From Rhodeus uyekii (Eukaryota > Chordata > Actinopteri > Cypriniformes > Acheilognathidae), in NCBI GenBank assembly GCA_037043235.1, contig JAWRVZ010000065.1, forward strand, positions 675,501 through 739,500: a stretch of DNA of 64,000 nucleotides, given 5' to 3'. The position numbers were made by a program, and so were the translations under genes. Below, piece by piece: positions 24,095 to 34,266 of this stretch (positions within the stretch are counted from its first letter, which is position 1; every line of letters starts with the position of its first letter). The notes under the pieces were generated by a model. It had not been told where the DNA came from, made no database searches, and saw only the letters and a list, made by a program, of their open reading frames with translations.

Positions 24095-24330
24095 GAAGCT
24101 GAAAATGTGTGTGAGGCAGCCCCTTCTCTCCCCCCACGCACACAGCCCTTGCTCGAGTTTCCCCTCCCTTCCTGTCCAATTATGTTTAAAACGCGGTGGA
24201 GAGCGAGAACAGGCGCACCTGACAGATGTTGACCATTTTTAAACCCTGCTCGCTCTCACGAGTTCAAGAGACTCTCTAATTCACTTTGCAGTCGGGACAT
24301 AACGGTGCGACGCCACTTACTGAGCTTTTG
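24095..24330. promoter_or_regulatory. Candidate proximal enhancer of sox1
   Basis: A GC-richer, repeat-free block 2.3-2.5 kb upstream of the sox1 start. It contains GGCGCACCTGACAGATGTTG, with E-box-like CACCTG and CAGATG words at ~24218-24230, CCTGTCCAATTATG with a CCAAT and a TAAT core, and TTCACTTTGCAGTCGGGACA. The clustering of homeodomain and bHLH words fits a neural enhancer, but this is inference. Confidence 0.35.
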
Positions 24331-26099
24331 GAACACAGACCAACACACAAGGATTTTATTGCTATGAAGCTCAGATCAGGGTAGAGGCAACTTGCAGTTC
24401 ACTAAGCTTATAGTGCCATTTCCATTGTATTATTTATTATTTCTGTTTCCTTGCACTTAATTGTGTTCTTCCTGTATCACTGGTTCTCATTCATGACCCT
24501 GTGCATTGTCATTATTAAATCAAAATATTGTAAAACAAATAATAATAATAGTAAATTCTATTGTGTTCAATTGTACTTTACATTAGAACCTTTTGTCTTT
24601 CATTAAAAACATATATAAGCCTATATTTAATAATTTAACAGACCATCAATGTATGAATTTATTTCTGGTCCATATAATTGTTGGCTCTTTTGCACATGAA
24701 TGAGGCACACAAAAAAAGGCATTATCACACATTTCATTGTTTTTTTGGGGGGTGAAAGTGTGTGTGTGGCTAATTTTATTTGGTCATTTTTTTTATTTAT
24801 TCGATGGACACTTACACTGATTTCTTTCATTTATTAGCTTAAATATCTGTATTATTAGACCTGTGGTGTAATCCAGAAAATATCGCATAATTGACTAATA
24901 TGGCAACACCTTTTCCACTTCCATTGATGGCTGTGATGATTAACGCATTAACCGATGCGATATTTATTTTTCGCCTCAGTTCACAATAAATTTAGATATT
25001 CTGAGCAAGTCTTCTGTGAAATCTCCCTCAACGCCTCCCTTCAAGATCACCTTCCATTTTCGGGTTTAGAAACTCCAAGGTTTTCTTTCCTTTTTCCATA
25101 ACTATTTAACAGACCATGTCGTGAAATGTGGGATTTAATATGAAAGGGAATAAGAAACTGGTTGTCGCCTAAAGAAGAGCTTCCTCAGATGAGACAGTAG
25201 ACGGCGATCACACTAGAATTAATATAGAGTACGAGGTGCTTTTACTATTTATGCGCATCTTTTGTTGACAGAAATTATTATAATTCAGACCAAACAAGCC
25301 CAGGGTCATAAAATGGGATTCGTAAATGTGTTTGATATTGTTTTCCATTGATGTCAAATCTAATGACTTGTTTTTGAACTGGCGCATTGCTGGATTATTG
25401 TTTTCTAATTCATTGGGAAGAATGTATAGATACTACTTGTGGTATTATAGCTTATTATTTAAGTGGATGTTTCCGATACCAGTGAAAAAAGCGCTATAGG
25501 AACTGAGGCACTGCAGTGTTGGGAAAAAATAACATGGCTGGTTAGACCAATTGCTTTTCTTTTTTCCTCCCGTTTTTTGTGCACACTAACCATTTTTGAG
25601 CGGTCCCCCACTTGATGACAAAAGGGCTCACATGGCACATGCATTGGGCGTGAGGCCCGTTTCTTAGCAACCGTCGCAACATGAAAACACCTGTGGCATC
25701 AATTTATTCAAAGGACTTTCAAGGGTCTTTATAACTACTGGAAAACTGTGATAAATCGTGGAAAAGATACTGGGAACCTGTGCGTGAAGGCAAATCTCTA
25801 TATATGTATATAAAAAGTACTTTTACACATACAGTCTGTTTGCGGAAATTAAGTTTATTTAATTTTTGTTTGGGACTTTTTGTGAATAATTTTTTTTTTT
25901 ACGTATTGTTGTTGTTAAAATGGTTGAAAAAGTTTATCGGTATAATTATTTTAGTTTAATTAATGTTCTGACCGAAAAGCACATGTAAGGTTTATTGACA
26001 ATAAAAAAACATTGCTCACATGTTTGAGGTTCAGGCTCCGGGGGATAGTAAACAAAAAAATTGACGGATTTATGGATTATTCCAGTGAAAAAACTGCCC
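24331..26099. other. Immediate 5' flank of sox1, no gene
   Basis: AT-rich flank. A possible RFX-type X-box (GTTTCTTAGCAACC) lies at ~25659-25672, and the stretch at ~25600-25700 is more complex than its surroundings. No repeats were recognised here, which is notable given their density elsewhere. Confidence 0.4.
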
Positions 26100-26586
26100 C
26101 AAATAACGTTTGTCAACAGTGGTTGTTAGCCAACTGTTTACCTTCCGCGTGCCGCAGAAAAACCCTTCAGCTGCGCCTGTGGCGCGCGCGCGCTCGCGAT
26201 CTAGCCCTCGCTCGTCACCTGACCGCGAGCCGTATGCAAATCAGCCCCGTCCTCAAACGCCATTGGCTCTCTCTCACTCATTTATTCCCTGTCAAAGCGC
26301 ATCATATGGCCGCTCTTCCACTAACTTTTCTAGCCCACCGCTGAAAGTAGCTCAAAGACAATTCTGCAGTGCACTGGATGTGAAAATCACCCCGAGAGGA
26401 AGTTCGAATAAAACAAAGGGAGACGAGCTGCCGCAAAGTTCCCATCCATCATCTGTTTGGATTGTACCCATCTCCTGCTCGAGTGGCCTCTTTTGTTATT
26501 AGGAGGTTCTGCGAGTGTGCGCCCGCCAGCAAACGAGGACGTGTGAATGGTTCTGTGTGTGAGCTGAGTAAGTTAAAGCCGGGTGA
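26100..26586 (+). promoter_or_regulatory. sox1: sox1 promoter region and 5' leader
   Basis: A GC-rich, CpG-rich segment (GGCGCGCGCGCGCTCGCG at ~26181) leads into the gene. It holds a perfect octamer ATGCAAAT (26234-26241), an inverted CCAAT box (ATTGG, 26262-26266) and a SOX-type AACAAAG (26412-26418). An octamer with a SOX word fits POU/SOX autoregulation known for SoxB1 genes, though the two are ~170 bp apart. No clear TATA box is visible, consistent with a CpG promoter. A strong splice-donor word GTAAGT lies at 26568-26573, just before the start codon (see findings). The transcription start is not determined. Confidence 0.6.
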
Positions 26587-27603
26587 ATGTATAGCATGAT
26601 GATGGAAACGGACTTGCATTCTCCAGGAGCCCAGACTAACACAAACACGGGCCACACGGGACCCAACAGCAAAGTTAACCAAGACCGCGTCAAGAGACCT
26701 ATGAACGCGTTTATGGTGTGGTCTCGGGGTCAGCGCAGGAAAATGGCTCAGGAGAATCCAAAGATGCACAACTCGGAGATCAGCAAGCGCCTGGGAGCGG
26801 AGTGGAAAGTCATGTCTGAGGCGGAAAAGCGACCCTTCATTGACGAGGCGAAGCGGCTGCGCGCAATGCACATGAAGGAGCATCCGGATTACAAGTACCG
26901 ACCCCGGAGGAAGACCAAGACGCTGCTCAAGAAGGACAAGTACTCTTTGGCGGGCGGCCTGCTCGCTGGATCGGCGGGCGGAGGCGGCGTGGGGCTGGGG
27001 ATGGGTGCAGCAGGGGTCGGGCAGAGGTTAGACAGTCCGGTGGGTCACGGCGGCGGCACCGCGGCGAGCTACGCGCACATGAACGGCTGGACCAACGGCG
27101 CGTACTCGGGTCAGGTGGCGGCCGCCGCGGCTGCGGCCGCAATGATGCAGGAGGCTCAGCTCGCCTACAGCCAGCACCCGGGCAGCGGAGCGCATCACCA
27201 CCACGGGCACCACCACCATCCACACAATCCCCAGCCTATGCACCGCTACGAAATGACGGCTCTCCAGTACAGCCCCATCTCAAACTCTCAGAGCTACATG
27301 AGCGCCTCGCCGTCGGGCTATGGGGGAATATCCTACACGCAACATCAGAACTCCAGCGTGGCTTCATCAGGGGCCATCGGCGCGCTGGGCTCGCTGGTGA
27401 AATCGGAGCCAAGCGTAAGCCCTCCCGTTACCGCGCACTCTCGAGCCCCTTGTCCCGGAGACTTGCGAGAGATGATAAGCATGTACTTACCGCCGGCGGA
27501 GGCAGGGGACCCGTCCGTTCAGAGCAGACTTCACGCTGTACCGCAGCACTATCAAAGTTCAGCGACGAGCGTAAACGGAACCGTTCCACTGACACACATA
27601 TGA
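26587..27603 (+). CDS. sox1: SOX1 transcription factor (SoxB1 family), complete single exon
   Basis: SoxB1 HMG-box transcription factor; in vertebrates SOX1 acts in the nucleus to maintain neural progenitors and in lens and CNS development, usually with POU partners. The 338-residue product starts MYSMMMETDLHSPG, the SOX1 hallmark (SOX2 and SOX3 differ). The HMG box spans ~33-105 with RPMNAFMVWSRGQRRKMA and a C-terminal basic KYRPRRKTKT. It is followed by the SoxB motif KKDKYSLAGG, an alanine run (178-185), a His-rich run (203-211), YMSASPSGYGG, a sumoylation-type VKSEP (271-275), and the conserved end GDLREMISMYLP...NGTVPLTHI. Human SOX1 is longer because of Gly and Ala expansions; ~336-340 residues is usual for fish. 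No intron, as in all SoxB1 genes. Whether it is the teleost sox1a or sox1b copy cannot be decided here. The start codon has a weak context, with in-frame ATGs at codons 4-6. Confidence 0.97.
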   Translation: MYSMMMETDLHSPGAQTNTNTGHTGPNSKVNQDRVKRPMNAFMVWSRGQRRKMAQENPKMHNSEISKRLGAEWKVMSEAEKRPFIDEAKRLRAMHMKEHPDYKYRPRRKTKTLLKKDKYSLAGGLLAGSAGGGGVGLGMGAAGVGQRLDSPVGHGGGTAASYAHMNGWTNGAYSGQVAAAAAAAAMMQEAQLAYSQHPGSGAHHHHGHHHHPHNPQPMHRYEMTALQYSPISNSQSYMSASPSGYGGISYTQHQNSSVASSGAIGALGSLVKSEPSVSPPVTAHSRAPCPGDLREMISMYLPPAEAGDPSVQSRLHAVPQHYQSSATSVNGTVPLTHI

Positions 27604-28160
27604 AAAGATTTGCAACTACGCATTCAGACTCAAATAACCAAATATGTACCTCTTTTAGAGCATAACTACCTTTTTTTTGTACAGAATGTCTGTTGTTGTA
27701 AATTTGAAGTTGATATTATTTAAATATGACACTTACACTGAAGGGTGTCCTTGGGATGTTGTCTAAATAATTTGTCCTAAATGACACCATATGCGTGAGC
27801 TTTACACATTTGCGAGGGATTCATTCTTCTTGTGTGTGTGTGTGTGTGTGTGTATGAGAGAGATGGTACTATGTTTAAGACATGAAAAAGAGTGGGGGCT
27901 AGTGTATAGTCAAAATACAATGTTTTTAAAGTTTTCTAAGATTTTTCTGTATCCCACTTTGATTTGTCAACACGTGAGTTACTGTATTTGCTCTATTCCT
28001 TATTTGTTTGTTGTATTTTTCCCTTGTACATTGTGAATATATTACAGAGAAGATTGATACACATCTGTAAATATATTTCGGATTTGCCAGGAAAAAAAGA
28101 GGAAACGTTTTGCGTTGATGTGAGAAGAATAAATTTGCTTTTGCTCTGATTCTGGAAAGT
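27604..28160 (+). other. sox1: sox1 3' untranslated region
   Basis: AT-rich sequence from the stop codon to the poly(A) signal at 28128-28133. It includes a (GT) run at ~27831-27852 and several TGTA words (Pumilio-type TGTAAATA at ~28065-28072). It has no coding content; the short frames here are incidental. Confidence 0.7.
28128..28133 (+). terminator. sox1 polyadenylation signal
   Basis: AATAAA, followed ~20-40 bases downstream by a T/GT-rich stretch (TTTGCTGTGTTGTTTTGC). It is the best-placed canonical signal after the sox1 stop codon. Confidence 0.7.
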
Positions 28161-28849
28161 TAGTTTGCTGTGTTGTTTTGCTTTTTTATCCCATGGGACT
28201 CGCGATTAAGCAGCTGGAAATAGAGTTAATATTCCAGTGTGATAACGTGTATTTGTATCTGTATAAACCACGAAATGATTGGGACAAAACAACGTGTAAG
28301 AACTAATTATTCAAATGGGAATATTTTGAGCACAATATTAGGCTGTTTTAATGATTTAGATGTAAATGTAAACACGTGTTCAGATGTTTAATCTAAAAAT
28401 GAAACTAATATATTTGTATCTTATCAATTACGTAAATATAACGAATGATAATTGTATGGGACACTTTACGAATCATAATATAGGACCACGTGCAATTGTG
28501 TTTTATTGTTGATGTTATTCGTAAATCCCCTTTTATTTCCAAATAATTTTGCTTTGCTATTATATTTAGTCAAAGCCGTTTTTAAAAAGATATTTAACGT
28601 GTCTTCAGTAGAATGAAGGGAAATCTCACTGTGGGCTATATCACTTGATTTGAGTGTGTAACATTTGAAACGAGTTTAAGACACTTATAAAAGCTCCACT
28701 TAGATGTGAAGATTGTGCTGTGTCTGTCTAAGCGAAACCTCTTCAGATCGCTTGATAATTACTATTTATTTGATGCCACTATTTTTGTTAAACGCGATCA
28801 GCTGCTTTAATTGCGACCGAGCCGACAAAGCTATTTTACAGTAATGAAA
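28161..28849. other. AT-rich 3' flank
   Basis: No repeats or frames of note. Moderate complexity with ACGTG words at ~28244 and ~28374. Confidence 0.4.
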
Positions 28850-29160
28850 CCTTCTGTATTTTGTTTCTTTCAATAAGCCTTCAGTGACGTTGTTGCTGTG
28901 TCTTGATGCAAATGATGGAGGTCAAAGTTCAAGACCTCTCCAAATAAAGAGTGTCCAATGAAAAACGAAGAACAGCAAATAGAGAGCGAACCACATCATT
29001 CATTGTTCAAAGGACCAACCCCTGTTTTCTTCCCAGCGAGCCTCGGATTGTGCAGACATATGCTTTAAATCCGCTCCACTTCAATTAAATCCGCCTGGGT
29101 TCCCGCGAGCCACTCATGACTATATTTACCGGATGTGGAATAATTGCGTTCTAAACCTTC
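28850..29160. promoter_or_regulatory. Candidate downstream enhancer of sox1
   Basis: Repeat-free, complex DNA 1.3 kb past the gene. It contains GATGCAAATGATGG (octamer-like ATGCAAAT at ~28907), GGAGGTCAAAGTTCAAGACC (direct half-sites near ~28917), TCATTCATTGTTCAAAGGAC (SOX-type ATTGTT with TCF-type TTCAAAG at ~29000) and ACTTCAATTAAATCCGC. The co-occurrence of POU, SOX and TCF-type words within ~100 bp suggests a neural enhancer; conservation was not testable. Confidence 0.45.
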
Positions 29161-29269
29161 TAATGGAATTAAAAATGTTACTGTTTATTTCCACTTTAAG
29201 AAGAATTCTATTTTTCTTCGCCTTGTGGCTTATTTCTTTTACTAAAATTGACAAGCTAATTTTCTTATA

Positions 29270-29500
29270 ATTGAATCACTGGTGGGCCGTCAAGCAAATG
29301 TTTCTCGTACCCTCCGTGGGGTGTCAGTGGGATTAAGATGAATGCAGAGTGCGTGGTAGAGAGTGTTTTGTGTCAGGGAGAGAGGAGGATTAGACAGCCC
29401 TAAAAGCTGAACCCCCGGGTCAGCGACAAGTCACATTTCTATTAAAAGGACACCCACCGGAAGAGTGACGTGACGCGGGAGCTTTCCCGCAACAAGTAGC
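29270..29500. promoter_or_regulatory. Candidate downstream regulatory element
   Basis: Complex, CpG-containing block (GGGCCGTCAAGCAAATG, CCGTGGGGTGTCAGTGGGAT, GAGTGACGTGACGCGGGAGC). It is repeat-free and close to sox1. Includes a tandem TGACGTGACG (CRE/AP-1-like) at ~29465. Confidence 0.35.
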
Positions 29501-29829
29501 AGGATTCAGGGAGGTCTTTAAACCTCGATTCTTTTTTTTCTTCCCCTTTTCTTTTTTAACTCTGTGAGAATGTCGACGAAGAAGTTTCACTTTATTCTTT
29601 TTAAGAAAAAATGTACAGGCCTAAAGCAAATCATTTTGCGAACAAACCGCCTGAGGAAACTCGTTTATTTTATGACGCGTCAGAGGGGGACACTAACTTT
29701 TTTTCTTTTTTTTTCTCGTCGTTCAAGTGACTAAAATATTATGCGCTTTATAGACACTTGCCTTATTTAAAGATTGCTAAAAAATCAAAACAAAAAAACA
29801 ACATCAACAAAAAAACTTTTCAAATAATA

Positions 29830-30055
29830 AACGCGTGCACGCGGATACAGGGTTTACCCAACATTGTTGTTCTTAGCAACGCGGATTTGCATCCAGAAAC
29901 AGAGAGAGTGAGCCGAGTATGGGCACCGGTCCAGCAGACTGGCACCCTATTCACCCTCACCGTTTCCTGGCAGAAGTTAAGGCATAAAATATCACCAATA
30001 AATCTATAACAGCCAGACAGACCCTTATCATCTTTACAGCAACGCGAAATTGTCA
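29830..30055. promoter_or_regulatory. Candidate enhancer with RFX-type X-box
   Basis: Contains GTTGTTCTTAGCAAC (29866-29880), an imperfect palindrome of the RFX X-box type, followed by GCGGATTTGCATCC and the repeat-free stretch GTGAGCCGAGTATGGGCACC, with TCACCGTTTCCTGGCAGAAG further on. Frames of 78-83 codons cross it on both strands but have no domain. Confidence 0.4.
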
Positions 30056-30189
30056 AAAATGCGCTTCTATTCTGTCATTTGTAAACATAAATAAATAAAT
30101 AAAATAAAAAAAAACGCGATCCTTTGCACTCACTGTCCTAAATGTTCCTAATTAGCATCGGGTTTATCATACTCCTGCATATTTTCTTG

Positions 30190-30440
30190 CCTCCTCAGAA
30201 AAAAAAGCCGGTTGCCGTTCTGCTATGGAAGATTACGGAGACAGATTGCAGAGGACGAATGTGCGGCGCCAGATTAGCGGGGAATAGAAACAGCAACCGG
30301 GCCAATAAATTCCTTGCGCGGGCCTTATCGTGCAATTACACGTTGACATGTTTAACAATCTCGCGGTCCTTTTTTTCCCCTAATCCACAAACCCTCCAAG
30401 AGGCACGAGACGTTATGTGCTATAGTCACTTCAGACGTGG
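30190..30440. promoter_or_regulatory. GC-rich candidate regulatory block
   Basis: CpG-containing and repeat-free: GATTACGGAGACAGATTGCA, GTGCGGCGCCAGATTAGCGG, TTGCGCGGGCCTTATCGTGC. A 100-codon plus frame covers it without domain similarity. Inferred to be regulatory from position and composition only. Confidence 0.35.
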
Positions 30441-31083
30441 TTAAATGTTTACCGAATAAAACCTAAAATTGCGTTGACATGTTCTCTTTTGTTTAAATGA
30501 CCAGATTTGTTTTCCTTTACCAACTTTGTGTTTGTATACTATTTATTGAATGTGATTCGCGAAAACATTGCATATATCCCGCATCTTTCCTTATACGCCG
30601 CACTCAACGTGTCCAAACGTTTGTCTTCCACGTGCATTTAACAAATCATCCTGTTTGAGATCTTTAACCATTCTTAAACATATATGTTACTGTCATGCAG
30701 ATTTAAACCTGCCATTGGAGAGAAAGATAATGAAGAGATTTTAGAATCTCCATTTCATAGGCCTATTGTATAATCGTATATAATGTCTTCGTTTATCATT
30801 TAAAAAGAGGTGTGTAGATGTTGTTTTACCAACACTTTTGAGCTTGTAACATGCTTCATTATCTGTTGTCATATCAAGTTAGATAATTAATGTGGTTCAG
30901 AAAACATCGCCCTTCGTTGTATTAACTCATTGTTTTAATTTCAATGAACTCACATTTTTAAGGCAACCAGGTGACTTACTTTTTTTAAGTTAACCAACTA
31001 TATTTTTCTCCCCTCAATACTCGTATAACGTAAATTGGTTGTTGGCAAATACTTTACTTTTAGTTGAATGCATTATTGATTAA
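30441..31083. other. AT-rich intergenic DNA
   Basis: No supported feature. Confidence 0.5.
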
Positions 31084-31600
31084 GTGTCCCTTTGTTTGAG
31101 ACAAACCGAAAGCAAGGAGATGGATCCCTTTAAGCATGTTTACGAGTGGTCCGTAATTTACGAGAGGCTCTGGCTAATTCACGAACATTTTCACGTGCTG
31201 CTTATCGAAGATGCTTGTAGGAAACGTGCCATAGAGATTAAGCACATGCGACTAAAGTTCTGCTCCGCGCTTCAGGAAGCCCAGCCATTGGTAGTTAGCG
31301 AGTTATCTCTTTCTCTCGGTCTCGTTTTCCCGCATATGCACATGCACTCTTGCTTTGCCCTGTTACTGTCCGCCTGTGCGGGGGCCTGCGGTGAAGTGAT
31401 TGTGAGGGACTCTGTTGGAATTTGGCAGCGTAGAGGCTTTGGAACGGCGCCTCACGCTGACTGTCATTCAGCGGGCCTGCGCGACTCACTGTGCCGTTGG
31501 GAAGTGTCGCTCATCCGTGCACTCATTGGCCTTACAAAGCTGATTACAAGCATCAGCGAATTCCTGAAGGCAACGAGAGGCGATGCAGGTGCACGAGAGG
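31084..31600 (+). other. Possible exon of an unannotated transcript downstream of sox1
   Basis: A 208-codon open frame runs 31084-31710, long for this AT-rich flank, with no signal peptide or domain I recognise. At 31600 the sequence reads CACGAGAGG then GTAAGT, an excellent splice donor. The region 31250-31600 is GC-rich and complex (GGAACGGCGCCTCACGCTGA). The simplest reading is an exon of a long non-coding RNA, comparable in position with SOX1-overlapping transcripts in mammals, or a conserved enhancer. I do not claim a protein. The frame downstream of the donor would be intronic. Confidence 0.3.
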
Positions 31601-31726
31601 GTAAGTTCCTGGTTGGAACATGCGCGGATGTGGCTGAAAGTTGGGAACATCCAAAAACAGCCTCACCCAATCACACTTTGAAATATTGCCTGTCTAAGCC
31701 TATGTGCTAACTTTAAAAAGACTGAA

Positions 31727-31735
31727 ACACACACA

Positions 31736-31819
<84 letters not shown>
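31727..31819. repeat. (AC)46 microsatellite
   Basis: Nearly pure AC dinucleotides with one T interruption at 31742. Confidence 0.97.
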
Positions 31820-31821
<2 letters not shown>

Positions 31822-31988
31822 GTCAAATCAAACAAAATGATTTCCAAATCGAGGTTGAACTAAACATTCTTAAATCATGGATCCACATTATGAATGATTT
31901 GGAAGTCATTATGTGGATCCATTATTTAAGAATGTTTAATGGAAATCATTTTTTATACATATGCATTAAAAGTTAATTCGTTTTGACT
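31822..31988. repeat. Long palindrome beside the CA tract
   Basis: Two inverted arms: ATTCTTAAATCATGGATCCA on the left (~31866-31885), and on the right TGGATCCATTATTTAAGAAT (~31914-31933), its near-exact reverse complement. The match covers about 31 of 33 bases per arm around a ~10-base loop (31894-31903). It continues outwards as AAAATGATTTCC / GGAAATCATTTTT and GTCAAA / TTTTGAC, with unequal inserts. It could be a small foldback transposon, a palindrome from replication slippage, or a hairpin RNA. Confidence 0.75.
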
Positions 31989-32249
31989 TTTTTGCCATTG
32001 CATTTTACACACAATTTAAAAATATGTATCTTTTGTATCATCTTAGACCGAGGGCATTTTTTTTGTACACCGTAATACAAAGTCTATTCACATCACTGCC
32101 TCACGTCAACCTTACGTATCATTATTTTGCATGTAACCCACTTTTCGACCCACTTATGTTCAGAATGATGTGTGTGTGTTTCAATAACAGATTGATTTCA
32201 AAACAGCATCATATGTTCAAACAGCGATCACTATATGACTGAAAACTTC

Positions 32250-32500
32250 CGATGCCTCTTCTTCCTCACGGTCATAAGGGAGATCCATCACCTGAGAATT
32301 GTCACCCCGCTGTCACTTGCTGATTAAAGGACAAAAGGGGTCTCCCGGACGGTCTGTGGCAGCCAGTCAACCAGAACGGACTATGCAAATAGCCCGGAGA
32401 AGGCGAGAAGATGGCGAACAGAGCTCTCAATTGTTCTGTGGATTCCACAGCTTTCCGCGCGCAGCTGCATCTCTGTAGTTTCCCAGGACACTGTTTTGCA
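32250..32500. promoter_or_regulatory. Candidate POU/SOX enhancer
   Basis: Repeat-free, complex DNA containing a perfect octamer ATGCAAAT (32383-32390) and, 41 bases on, a SOX-type ATTGTT (32431-32436) within CTCTCAATTGTTCTGTGG, with flanking CpG-containing sequence. Similar word pairs occur at the sox1 promoter and at ~28.9 kb, which supports an auto-regulatory theme. Confidence 0.4.
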
Positions 32501-33709
32501 TTCGCGAGCAGAAGCCTAAAAGCTCTCAGGCATTTGAAACATTTTTCCTTAAATAAGTAAGCCTAAACATCAATGTTATGCATAGCCTAAATACGAAATG
32601 AAAGAGTTGAAAACAGATGGAAACTTTACAGTGTGAAGTGCGCGCGCGGAGCTGTCCAGGTGCTGAAACACAACATGCGGAAAGGCGTGGCTTACAAATG
32701 CTTCAAACACCGAACGAACAACTCCTTTCACCAAGTTTTTTTTACTTTACAGGTGGTAGCCTATCTACAGCATTACTAGTAATGTCTTCAGTAACAGAAC
32801 ATACACAGTATAGTTAGTACAAACGTATTTTAAATATAAGTAGACCTCCTTTCCAGTGCTATTTATAGCATTTGAACACTTCCGGTTCCGCTGTCCAGAA
32901 GTCATTGGGATTTTTAGTTAAGCTTAAATACCTGAAAAACGTTCTGTGAGATGTTTTCATGTTTTTTCCATTACAAAATACACCTGCGATACCCTCTTGT
33001 GTGTTTTTAACGCTTTTACTTGTATTGGTTGCTAAATATGAGACTATACAAAGTTTGACAGGGACATTAAACAACATCAAACCGCAAAACCATCTCCTCA
33101 CCAGTCCGCTTTTACAGCTTCATTGTGTCTATTTATCCATGCTTTTGCAAAATAAAGTAACTCAAACTTTCATTGTTTTTAATATAAATAATGACTCAAA
33201 GAGTTATTGGAAATGTAACAATGTTGACAGTTATGCAGATGTATGTAGTTTGTTTACAGCCTATGTTTATCTTTTTATTTCTGGTAGTTGTGTTTAGGCT
33301 TCAAGATGATTTAAAGCTGTTTATTTGTTAAGATTATCATGATGAACAACATGTGTAAAATTCATAAACCTCTGTTGATTCACAGAGGTTGTTTTCTGCA
33401 ACAATCTTGGTTTTTGTGGAGTGAACCAGTGCGATGCCATCTTTCAGCTTGGCTTACAAAAATATGTCATCACCGCAGAACTCTATAGCATTTTTATGGC
33501 TGCTGAATGATAGTCTTAAAAAAGTAAACACACATATCTAAATTAATTTATGCCACAAAAACAAGTAATTCTGTTTTACCTTAAATTGCATGCAATTAGA
33601 GAATGTCCGCCTTGGTTTAGTGCTGAACAAAGGCAACCTAAGTTTAAGTTGTGTTTCTAGATTTTCCGTTAACCAGTAAAGTTTTTTTTGTGTGTGAAGT
33701 GCTTTCTCT
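32501..33709. other. AT-rich intergenic DNA
   Basis: Frames up to 112 codons (32959-33297 plus) are AT-rich and lack domains. No repeat recognised. Confidence 0.45.
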
Positions 33710-34050
33710 CTCTCTTATCACCCTTCCACCACTTGCAATTGACTGCAATTTGCAGTTGGCTGGTGGGTAAAACCTCACCTCTCCTCTGGCTCTTGGCTTT
33801 GGTTGGTCAGAGCTGCCAAAAAATAAAAGGCTGTAAATTAGCCCAATTCATGATGCCTGCTGTGTAATTCACTGATGCTTCCCATGAAGTGCCAGTGGGT
33901 GAGGGTACAAAAAAACAGACAGAACATTTTGTTGCCCCGTGGGGCAGTTCATTAGCACATAATAACCACTTAATCATGAGATGAAGTCAAAGTCTTCCTC
34001 TCGTGTAGCGCCATTTGGTGCTTTCTTGGTTGGGATGGAGTTTAGGGTGG
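33710..34050. promoter_or_regulatory. Candidate conserved non-coding element
   Basis: Repeat-free and complex: CACTTGCAATTGACTGCAAT, CTTGGCTTTGGTTGGTCAGA, AATTAGCCCAATTCATGATG, AACCACTTAATCATGAGATG. It has several homeodomain cores (CAATTG, AATTAG, TTAATC). Located 6 kb downstream of sox1. Confidence 0.35.
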
Positions 34051-34266
34051 TGCATACCCAACTGTGGCCAATGGGCATGACGCCCGTGGATATTTGTGTG
34101 GGTGAAGTTGTGTGCATGTGTTTTGAATTTCTCATGGGGTTCTGAAGTTTATGTAAATCCTCAGCTTGGATTTATTTAACCACATGCATGTTATTGAGAT
34201 TCTCCCTAACAGGACACACAACACAGATCATACTGAGCAAAGTGAAATAAATCTAAACTGGCATGG

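Noticed and set aside
26012..26502. Plus-strand frames of 110 and 130 codons in the sox1 promoter region
   Set aside because: They lie in overlapping frames over CpG-rich promoter sequence, with no recognisable domain.
26449..27243. Antisense frames of 64-144 codons across sox1
   Set aside because: They are complementary to the GC-rich sox1 leader and coding exon and have Arg/Pro/Cys-rich composition typical of shadow frames; no domain or splice support.
26587..27603. SOX2 or SOX3 instead of SOX1
   Set aside because: The N-terminus MYSMMMETDLHSPG and the C-terminus NGTVPLTHI are the SOX1 pattern; SOX2 and SOX3 start and diverge differently outside the HMG box.
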